The notes under the pieces were generated by a model. That model was not told the origin of the DNA. It did not search any database and saw nothing but the letters and a program-made list of their open reading frames with translations. The position numbers and the translations under genes are program-made. Positions 1 to 4,711 of a stretch of 5,085 nt of DNA are shown piece after piece. Each line of letters opens with the position of its first letter. The stretch's first letter is position 1. The DNA comes from Acidobacteriaceae bacterium. GTDB lineage: Bacteria; Acidobacteriota; Terriglobia; Terriglobales; Acidobacteriaceae. The DNA lies in assembly GCA_003152795.1 (NCBI GenBank), contig PMBA01000158.1, positions 1,698 to 6,782 of the forward strand, written 5' to 3'.

Positions 1-610
1 CTTCGATGACGGGAGTGGCGGGCAGCGAGGGCAAGATGGTGTCGGAAAGCGCCGGAGCAACCCGGGTGGCGGAAACATTCGCGCGCGCGGCAGGTTTACC
101 CAAGGCGGGCGAACCGGTGGACAGCAAGGCGTTCTGAAGTTTTGCGGCGGCCGGAGCCGGCACATCGGGAACCTTGACTCGAGCGGCGGCAGACGCACCC
201 GGCTCAGCTGAACTCAGCTTGACTACGATTGCATTCTGAATGGTCGAAATCTTGTACGACTGGGGTTCTTCGAGGTCGAGCACGACGCGGGTAATCGGAG
301 GATTCTCGAAAAATAATCCGGCTCGAATTCCCTTGAGGGCGCCGCGATTGACTTTCAGGGCGCGCAAGTCGGCGGCCGGAAGAGCGCCGGGAAAATCCAC
401 GACAATGCGATCTGGTCCGGTGATGGCCTGGGTATTGGGAGCGACGGGCGCTCCGGAAGTTTGAATCTCGACTTCCATGTTGGCGCCGGTTCCGCGCACG
501 ATGACGTGCTGGACGCGAGCGCCATGCGGGGCTGGGGTCTGCGCGAAAACGGGCGCCGACAACAAGGCAGCTACCGACAGCAGGGTTGCGATATGAGCGA
601 GGCGTGGCAT
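1..610 (-). CDS. Secreted AMIN-domain protein, N-terminal part (C-terminus beyond left edge)
   Basis: The frame opens at ATG 610-608 and stays open for 203 codons to the window edge, so the C-terminus is missing. Residues 1-23 look like a Sec signal peptide: a short basic start (MPR), a hydrophobic core and a probable cleavage after VFA (23|24). Residues about 31-133 fit an AMIN domain: 'DRIVVDFPGALP' (67-78), 'FFENPPITRVVLDLEE' (100-115) and a closing 'YKIS...NAIVVKLSS' strand. An Ala/Pro-rich low-complexity linker follows from about 135. AMIN domains are known to target periplasmic or envelope proteins, such as AmiC-type amidases and PilQ-type secretins, to peptidoglycan or the division/pilus site. 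The catalytic or secretin part would lie to the left and cannot be seen, so the full product is undecided. A weak -10-like TAGACT (631-626) and an AGGG just before the ATG are the only start signals; the mRNA leader may be very short. It follows the hydrolase gene at 115 bp on the same strand. Confidence 0.8.
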   Translation of the reverse strand, partial: MPRLAHIATLLSVAALLSAPVFAQTPAPHGARVQHVIVRGTGANMEVEIQTSGAPVAPNTQAITGPDRIVVDFPGALPAADLRALKVNRGALKGIRAGLFFENPPITRVVLDLEEPQSYKISTIQNAIVVKLSSAEPGASAAARVKVPDVPAPAAAKLQNALLSTGSPALGKPAARANVSATRVAPALSDTILPSLPATPVIE

Positions 611-697
611 TAGGACCCTGACCAAAGTCTAGCAGTTATGGCGAGGGTAATCCGGTCCGGAAGTCGTAGCACCAGTTACGGAAGTCACGCGGCTTTC

Positions 698-712
698 CGC
701 CGGCTGCCGGCG
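698..712 (-). other. GC-rich hairpin downstream of the hydrolase gene
   Basis: A perfect 6-bp stem (CGCCGG/CCGGCG) with a 3-nt loop begins 14 nt after the stop codon of the hydrolase gene. No T-run follows on either strand, so it is not a classical intrinsic terminator. It could stabilise the mRNA 3' end or pause transcription. It may also be chance in GC-rich DNA. Confidence 0.3.
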
Positions 713-725
713 ACCAAGGAAGGCT

Positions 726-1622
726 TCAAAAGAAGCGCGTGACGCCCTCTTCCAGCACGACCACCTTGTCCTTGACGCCCGCCTTCACGGCTTCGCGCTC
801 CAGCAACTGGAGAGGCTCTTCGATGGGCTCGTGGGACAGGCGAAACGATCCGTAGTGCATGGGGATCATCCAGCGGGACTTGAGGTCGAGAAAAGCCTGG
901 GTGGCGTCGGCGGGGCTGGTGTGGACGTTCCGAAAAGTCTCGGGGTGATAGGCGCCGATGGGGAGCAGGGCGAGTTCGGGCGCGAGACGTTGTCCGATTT
1001 CGCGAAAGCCGGCGAAATACGCGGTGTCGCCGGCGTGGTACACGGAGTGTTGGCCGCTGCGCAGCACATAACCGCCATAACCGCGGTACGAATCCTTGAG
1101 GATGCGAGCTCCCCAGTGCCGCGAGGGGACGTGGGTGATGTCGAGGGTACCGTGGCGGCAGGTGTTCCACCACTCCAGTTCGACAATCTGTTCGAAGCCC
1201 AGATCGGAAACCAGGTCGAATAGATGATGAGGGACGACGAGCGTGGGCGCGGTTCCAGTCTGGCGCCGGGTCTGGCGCGCAATGGCGCGCAGCGACTGGC
1301 GATGCAAGTGATCGAAGTGCGCGTGGGTTACCAGCACGAGGTCCATTGGAGGCAGGTCGCGCAGGTTCAATCCGGGTCGACGCAGGCGCTTAAGAACGAA
1401 GAGCCAGCGCGCGAAGTTGGGATCGATGATTACGTTCTGCCCGCCGATTTGCAGGAAGAAGCTGGAGTGTCCAATGAAGGTGACGCCGAGTTCGCCATGC
1501 GTGGCGAGTTGCGGTTTGTGGGTCTTGCCGGTGCGCGGCGTGACCACGGAGTGCCGCACCAGGCGCGTGAACTGACTGGCTCGCTTGCGCAGCGCAGGAT
1601 TTTTCAATGAGGACTTTAACAT
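726..1622 (-). CDS. Metallo-beta-lactamase-fold hydrolase, NAPE-PLD/UlaG-like
   Basis: A complete 298-aa protein. The N-terminal ~45 residues are basic and variable. The fold starts at 'GVTFIGHSSFFLQ' (46-58), with 'IIDPNF' at 65-70. The dinuclear zinc site is intact: HxHxDH as H100, H102, D104, H105 in 'VTHAHFDHLH'; H169 in 'PSRHWGAR'; D199 in 'HAGDTAY'; H256 in 'MHYGSF'. The blocks 'PSRHWG', 'HAGDTAYF.GF.EIG', 'LLPIGAY.P' and 'VH.SPADA..AFLDL' are the pattern of N-acylphosphatidylethanolamine phospholipase D-like proteins, which cleave a phosphodiester in a lipid headgroup. Bacterial members are mostly uncharacterised, so the substrate is inferred only; UlaG-type lactonase or another phosphodiesterase activity is possible. 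There is no signal peptide or membrane segment, so a cytosolic or peripheral location is likely. ATG 1622 is the only plausible start before the conserved fold, although no clear Shine-Dalgarno precedes it. It is transcribed away from the dehydrogenase gene. Confidence 0.9.
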   Translation of the reverse strand: MLKSSLKNPALRKRASQFTRLVRHSVVTPRTGKTHKPQLATHGELGVTFIGHSSFFLQIGGQNVIIDPNFARWLFVLKRLRRPGLNLRDLPPMDLVLVTHAHFDHLHRQSLRAIARQTRRQTGTAPTLVVPHHLFDLVSDLGFEQIVELEWWNTCRHGTLDITHVPSRHWGARILKDSYRGYGGYVLRSGQHSVYHAGDTAYFAGFREIGQRLAPELALLPIGAYHPETFRNVHTSPADATQAFLDLKSRWMIPMHYGSFRLSHEPIEEPLQLLEREAVKAGVKDKVVVLEEGVTRFF

Positions 1623-1675
1623 TAAGTTCGACCGGTATGATTCGACACTCCGCCGGAAGAGCGGACTCTGGAGCC

Positions 1676-1704
1676 ATTATCGGCTTTGTCTGCTCAAGTC
1701 TCCA
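1676..1704 (-). promoter_or_regulatory. Candidate sigma70-type promoter for the hydrolase gene
   Basis: On the minus strand GATAAT (1681-1676, 5/6 to TATAAT) lies 17 nt downstream of TGGAGA (1704-1699, 4/6 to TTGACA). The predicted start would be near 1669, giving a leader of about 47 nt. Consensus matching only. Confidence 0.35.
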
Positions 1705-1848
1705 GTGTGCCGTTGATACAGATTGGATGCTGGTGGAGGCGGGATCGACGCACGGGAGGCCAGTTTGCCCGGTGCCTGGTTGCGGGCGGCTGATTTTCCA
1801 GTGTTCGGCACGGTCGTTTTCCTCGCCCGTTATGTCCCTGAGGGTATT

Positions 1849-1854
1849 TATAAT
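1849..1854 (+). promoter_or_regulatory. Perfect -10 box (TATAAT) for the dehydrogenase gene
   Basis: TATAAT matches the housekeeping -10 consensus exactly, and transcription would start near 1861, about 46 nt before the ATG at 1907. No good -35 element is present at 16-18 nt upstream (the region reads gcccgtt), so the promoter may rely on an activator, or the box may be AT-rich chance. Confidence 0.45.
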
Positions 1855-1860
1855 CCAAAG

Positions 1861-1886
1861 TCAGACGAAATAATCAGACGAAATAA
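1861..1886 (+). repeat. Perfect 13-bp tandem duplication in the leader
   Basis: TCAGACGAAATAA occurs twice, head to tail and without mismatch (1861-1873 and 1874-1886). The first copy begins where transcription is predicted to start downstream of the TATAAT box, and the second ends 4 nt before the Shine-Dalgarno. It could be a recent replication-slippage duplication or a paired protein- or RNA-binding site. Confidence 0.9.
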
Positions 1887-1890
1887 TCTG

Positions 1891-1896
1891 GGAGGA
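1891..1896 (+). promoter_or_regulatory. Strong ribosome binding site GGAGGA
   Basis: GGAGGA lies 10 nt before the ATG at 1907. It fixes that start against the other open frames in this stretch. Confidence 0.75.
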
Positions 1897-1906
1897 AGTC
1901 ACGCTG

Positions 1907-2788
1907 ATGCGCGTCGCATTTCTTGGCATGGGAATTATGGGACGGTCGATGGCCGCGAATCTGGTCAAGGCCGGACACGAGGTCGCGGTTTGGAATCGGA
2001 GTGGGGGCAAGGACGTGGAAGGCGCACGCAGCGCGGCTTCTCCGGCGGATGCGGCGACGGGCGTGGAAGTGGTGTGGATGTGCCTGTCCGACACCAAGGC
2101 CGTCGAGGGCGTGCTGTTTGATGCGGGGGGGGTGGAGGAGGTTCTGGGCGAGGGCATGATCATCGCCGACTCGAGCACCATTTCGCCCTCCGCCACCCGG
2201 CGCTTTGCCGAGCGCGTGAAGGGGCGCGGCGTCGACTATGTGGATGCTCCGATGACGGGATCGAAGATCGCCGCCGAATCCGGGAGCCTGATTTTCATGG
2301 TCGGGGGCGACGACGCCGTGCTGGCTCGCCTGCAGCCGCTTTTTCAGGCGATGGGCAAGCAGGTGTTCCACATGGGAGAGACGAGCAAAGGACAGGCTAC
2401 GAAGCTGGTGATGAATCTGCAGATTGCGCTCATCTATGAAGGATTCGCCGAAGCGCTTACGCTGGCCGCCAAACTCGGTGTGGACGTGGAAAAACTGTTG
2501 CCGCTGGTGCAGGCTTCCATGGTGCGATCTGGGGTGGTGGACTACAAAGCTCCGTTCATTCTGAAGCGCGACTTCTCGCCCAATTTTCCGCTGCGCCTGA
2601 TGCTGAAAGACATTCGCCTGGCGCTCGATGCGGCCAAAGAATCGCGGGTGCGCCTGCCCGGCTTGGAAGCGGTGGAAGAGGTGTATGACGTGGCGGCCGA
2701 GGAAGGGCAGTCCGATCTGGACTATGCCGCGACGCTGACTCTTCTGGAAAAATGGGCGGGGGTGGAAGTGAAAGCTGCAACAAAGTAG
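1907..2788 (+). CDS. NAD(P)-dependent beta-hydroxyacid dehydrogenase, GHB dehydrogenase/glyoxylate reductase type
   Basis: A complete 293-aa protein, the usual length for the 3-hydroxyisobutyrate dehydrogenase superfamily. The Rossmann dinucleotide loop GMGIMG is at 7-12, followed by 'MAANLVKAGHEVAVWNRS' (15-32). 'DSST' lies at 88-91, the substrate loop 'DAPMTGSK' at 113-120, and the catalytic lysine is K166 in 'ATKLVMN'. A second conserved lysine is K234 in 'KDIRLAL'. The 'TGSK..AESGSLIFMVGGD' block and the 'FPLRLMLKDIRLAL' block resemble gamma-hydroxybutyrate dehydrogenase and plant/Geobacter glyoxylate-succinic semialdehyde reductases more than classical MmsB. The likely reaction is reversible reduction of a short aldehyde or 2-oxo acid in the cytosol. 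The basic residues after the first strand (N30, R31) may favour NADPH, but this is uncertain. The gene stands alone, converging with the cytochrome gene. No valine-degradation neighbours are present to support a 3-hydroxyisobutyrate role. Confidence 0.92.
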   Translation: MRVAFLGMGIMGRSMAANLVKAGHEVAVWNRSGGKDVEGARSAASPADAATGVEVVWMCLSDTKAVEGVLFDAGGVEEVLGEGMIIADSSTISPSATRRFAERVKGRGVDYVDAPMTGSKIAAESGSLIFMVGGDDAVLARLQPLFQAMGKQVFHMGETSKGQATKLVMNLQIALIYEGFAEALTLAAKLGVDVEKLLPLVQASMVRSGVVDYKAPFILKRDFSPNFPLRLMLKDIRLALDAAKESRVRLPGLEAVEEVYDVAAEEGQSDLDYAATLTLLEKWAGVEVKAATK

Positions 2789-2818
2789 GTGCGGCGGGCT
2801 TATCGGGGATAGCGCTCA

Positions 2819-2841
2819 GGGCGAGACGGGCGTCCTCGCTC
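2819..2841. other. Hairpin between convergent genes
   Basis: GGGCGAG (2819-2825) pairs with CTCGCTC (2835-2841) with one G-T wobble, and the stem can continue inward (ACG/CGT) past a single bulged C. It lies between two converging stop codons (2788 and 2896) and could serve either strand. No T-run follows on either strand, so it is a weak or factor-assisted terminator at best. Confidence 0.3.
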
Positions 2842-2895
2842 GTCCCAAGAGCGCAGTTCGTCCTTTGCCGGTCCGCACAACAACTCTGGATTCGC

Positions 2896-3345
2896 TTACT
2901 TCTTGGCCAGCGAACGAACGTAGTTCACCAGGTGCCAGATGTCATCGTCCTTGGCGCGGTCGCCTTCCGGAGGCATTTCGCCCTTCCCCTTGCGGATCAC
3001 GTAGAAGAGTTCGCCGTCCGTGCGGTTTTTCAGCGCGTCCGGATTGGTGAAGTCGGTGACGTTTTTTATGTCCGTCGCCATGTCGCCCTTGCCATCGCCG
3101 TTCTTTCCATGACACATCTCGCAGTCGAAGCCATAGAGCTTCTTGCCCTTGGCGAGCGACTCCGGACCAGGCTTGACGGGATTTACCTTGGCCGCAGCCT
3201 CGGGGGGGATCTTGTATTCGGTGGCGGGCGGTTTGGCGGGGGGCTGATCCTGCTGCGCCCATAGCCCGAACCCGAAAACGAGCAATGCAAGGAGGGCCAG
3301 CGGAGCTTTCTTGAATATGGCGTGGTTCGACAAATTGTTTTTCAA
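2896..3345 (-). CDS. Exported mono-haem cytochrome c (class I type)
   Basis: Read from TTG 3345, the protein has 149 aa. Residues 1-30 form a signal peptide: lysines near the N-terminus, a hydrophobic run 'APLALLALLVFGFGLWA' and cleavage probably before QQ. A Pro/Ala-rich linker follows. Haem attachment is CEMCH (75-79), within 'GKKLYGFDCEMCHGKNGDGKGD'. The distal axial ligand is probably M124 in 'GKGEMPPEGD', and a C-terminal helix 'DDDIWHLVNYVRSL' closes the fold. These are the standard class I cytochrome c elements. It should carry electrons in the periplasm, but its partner is unknown because no oxidase or reductase gene is adjacent. The TTG start is chosen because GGAGGT lies 5 nt upstream; the frame stays open to a GTG at 3369, which would add 8 residues but has no ribosome site. 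It is divergent from the desaturase gene. Bacterial desaturases are not known to use c-type cytochromes on the periplasmic side, so I infer no functional link. Confidence 0.9.
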   Translation of the reverse strand: MKNNLSNHAIFKKAPLALLALLVFGFGLWAQQDQPPAKPPATEYKIPPEAAAKVNPVKPGPESLAKGKKLYGFDCEMCHGKNGDGKGDMATDIKNVTDFTNPDALKNRTDGELFYVIRKGKGEMPPEGDRAKDDDIWHLVNYVRSLAKK

Positions 3346-3350
3346 CGCAC

Positions 3351-3356
3351 ACCTCC
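3351..3356 (-). promoter_or_regulatory. Ribosome binding site deciding a TTG start
   Basis: GGAGGT on the minus strand lies 5 nt upstream of TTG (3345-3343). It falls inside the longer frame that would begin at GTG 3369, so it argues for the shorter protein starting at TTG. Confidence 0.7.
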
Positions 3357-3493
3357 AGTTCGGAAACACGGTTGAAACATTTAACGATACTCCACGACAG
3401 GGGAAACGTGCACGAAAAGGTTGCAGGCCAGCGCCTGACTGGGCAATGAAGGACTCAGCGTTGGGTCCAGATCAGGGACTTGAACCGGCTGTC

Positions 3494-3542
3494 GATTACA
3501 CTCGTAACTCCTTTAGCGAGCGAGGATTACAGAAGTATTACA
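3494..3542 (+). repeat. Three spaced ATTACA repeats upstream of the desaturase gene
   Basis: GATTACA occurs at 3494-3500 and 3525-3531, and ATTACA again at 3537-3542. The ATTACA starts (3495, 3526, 3537) are 31 and 11 bp apart, close to three and one helical turns. They lie just upstream of the -10-like element at 3561, as activator or repressor sites often do. No known regulator motif is recognised. Confidence 0.4.
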
Positions 3543-3560
3543 AAGTGCTCCGCACACTCT

Positions 3561-3569
3561 TGCTATGGT
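3561..3569 (+). promoter_or_regulatory. Candidate extended -10 for the desaturase gene
   Basis: TGCTATGGT fits an extended -10 (TGn plus TATGGT, 4/6). No convincing -35 is present at 16-18 nt. Transcription would start near 3576, giving a leader of about 37 nt. Confidence 0.3.
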
Positions 3570-3612
3570 CTAGACGGACTTCAACCAGACGGTTGTGCGG
3601 AGACGAAAGACG

Positions 3613-4578
3613 ATGAGCGAGACAGCGCGGGAAACGATGAACGAGACCATGAGCCAGGCCATGAGCGAAGGCGGAGAAGGCACGAATCGCCGGGAGCGGG
3701 CGAATCGCGATGGCTTCAACTGGGGCACGGCGATCGCCATGGGCCTGTTTCATGTGGGCGCAATTGCGGCCTTATTTTTCTTTACCTGGCCGGCATTTTT
3801 TGTCGCCATTTTCTTGTGGTGGGTATCGGGCAGCCTTGGGATTGGGATGAGCTATCACCGGCTGCTGACTCATCGCGGCTACAAAACGCCGAAATGGGTG
3901 GAATACTTTTTGACCTGGTGCGCGACGCTGGCGCTCGAGGGCGGGCCGATTTTCTGGGTCGCAACCCACCGGATTCATCATCAGTTTTCCGACGAGGACG
4001 GCGATCCGCACTCTCCGAACGACGGCAAGTGGTGGTCGCATATGGGGTGGATCCTGATGGGCAAGTCGATGCATCACGACACCACGACCCTGGCCCGTTA
4101 CGTCCCGGATCTTACCAAAGATAAAGTTCACGTCTGGCTGACCAAGTATCACTACACGGGAAACATCATTCTGGGCGTCATTCTCTATGCCATCGGTGGA
4201 TTGCCGTGGCTGCTGTGGGGAGTGTTTGCGCGCGTCGTGGTTGGACTGCATGCGACGTGGATGGTGAACTCGGTGACGCACATGTGGGGAACGCGCCGTT
4301 TCGCGACCAAAGACCTTTCGACCAACAACTTGCTGGTCGCAGTTCTGACCTTTGGTGAAGGCTGGCACAACAATCATCATGCGCATCCGGTTTCCGCGCG
4401 TCATGGCTTGACGTGGTATGAAGTCGACATGAACTGGTACGGCATCTGGGCGCTGAAGAAAATTGGACTGGCACGGCACGTGTACAAGATCGAACTCGAT
4501 CACCTGCCGCCGAAACCGCCACTGGTGCGGGATGTGCAGGCGGCTGCGGTGATGACGGCGCCTGCGGGCAACGACTGA
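3613..4578 (+). CDS. Membrane fatty-acid (acyl-CoA type) desaturase
   Basis: From ATG 3613 the protein has 321 aa. It carries the three histidine boxes of the membrane di-iron desaturases: HRLLTH (82-87), HRIHH (119-123) and HNNHH (252-256, in '[12 protein letters not shown]'), plus the 'NSVTH' block (219-223) that supplies further metal ligands in stearoyl-CoA desaturases. Hydrophobic segments at about 38-78, 96-117 and 183-220 match the four-helix membrane layout. '[18 protein letters not shown]' is typical of the delta-9 acyl-CoA group. It should insert a double bond in a saturated acyl chain using O2 and an electron donor; position and carrier (CoA, ACP or lipid) are inferred. No cytochrome b5 or ferredoxin domain is fused, so electrons come from a separate protein. 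ATG 3613 is chosen because GGAGA (3599-3603) lies 9 nt upstream; a GTG at 3595 is in frame but overlaps that site. Residues 1-34 are polar and repetitive, with Met at 1, 9, 13 and 17. An intrinsic terminator follows 40 nt after the stop. Confidence 0.93.
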   Translation: MSETARETMNETMSQAMSEGGEGTNRRERANRDGFNWGTAIAMGLFHVGAIAALFFFTWPAFFVAIFLWWVSGSLGIGMSYHRLLTHRGYKTPKWVEYFLTWCATLALEGGPIFWVATHRIHHQFSDEDGDPHSPNDGKWWSHMGWILMGKSMHHDTTTLARYVPDLTKDKVHVWLTKYHYTGNIILGVILYAIGGLPWLLWGVFARVVVGLHATWMVNSVTHMWGTRRFATKDLSTNNLLVAVLTFGEGWHNNHHAHPVSARHGLTWYEVDMNWYGIWALKKIGLARHVYKIELDHLPPKPPLVRDVQAAAVMTAPAGND

Positions 4579-4586
4579 ACGGCATT

Positions 4587-4684
4587 AACCGCAGAGTGCG
4601 CGGACAGCGCAGAGAAAGCCGGGGGCTAACCCCGGTTTTTTCTTTTTCCAGTATTCCTATGCGAACTCTGCGTGCCCTGCGGTT
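4587..4684. repeat. Nested inverted repeat of the CGCAGAG type around a terminator
   Basis: AACCGCAG (4587-4594) is exactly inverted as CTGCGGTT (4677-4684), and CGCAGAG (4608-4614) as CTCTGCG (4666-4672). The terminator hairpin sits between the inner arms. The unit (AACCGCAGAG.. ..CGCAGAG) resembles a dispersed intergenic repeat seen in many acidobacterial and other genomes; this resemblance is from memory and was not searched. The repeat fills almost the whole space between the desaturase stop and the kinase start region. Confidence 0.6.
4619..4647 (+). terminator. Intrinsic terminator after the desaturase gene
   Basis: CCGGGG (4619-4624) and CCCCGG (4630-4635) form a 6-bp GC stem with a 5-nt GCTAA loop. 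It is followed directly by TTTTTT (4636-4641), a C and TTTTT (4643-4647). It lies 40 nt after the desaturase stop and should separate that gene from the kinase gene. Confidence 0.9.
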
Positions 4685-4699
4685 GAAGCCATTTCCCGC

Positions 4700-4705
4700 T
4701 AGAAT
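4700..4705 (+). promoter_or_regulatory. -10 box placed for a leaderless kinase transcript
   Basis: TAGAAT (5/6 to TATAAT) ends 6 nt before the GTG start at 4712, so transcription starting 7 nt after the box would begin on the G of GTG. The box also contains the in-frame stop TAG (4700-4702), so no start further upstream is possible. No Shine-Dalgarno is present. No good -35 is seen at 17 nt. Confidence 0.5.
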
Positions 4706-4711
4706 CTCCTT

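Noticed and set aside
659..686. Direct repeat GGAAGTC (659-665 and 680-686)
   Set aside because: Too short and isolated to distinguish from chance.
698..712. Hairpin after the hydrolase gene as an intrinsic terminator
   Set aside because: The stem is good but no T-run follows on either strand, so it is listed only as a hairpin.
831..1610. Two plus-strand open frames antisense to the hydrolase gene (831-1223 and 1224-1610)
   Set aside because: They mirror a gene with an intact seven-ligand zinc site, show no recognisable domains, and are explained by GC-rich codon use.
1607..1873. Plus-strand open frame (88 codons) in the divergent intergenic region
   Set aside because: It begins inside the hydrolase gene on the other strand, has no ribosome site, crosses the predicted promoter and shows no domain.
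3407..3414. Palindrome CGTGCACG between the cytochrome and desaturase genes
   Set aside because: It is 8 bp with no symmetric flanks and no second copy; expected by chance in GC-rich DNA.
3462..3550. A complete tRNA gene on the minus strand
   Set aside because: Only the T-loop and CCA spacing fit. T-stem, anticodon arm and acceptor pairing are missing.
3772..4503. A 243-codon minus-strand open frame inside the desaturase gene
   Set aside because: The plus strand carries all three histidine boxes and a ribosome site. The antisense product is Arg/Pro/His-rich with no domain signal.
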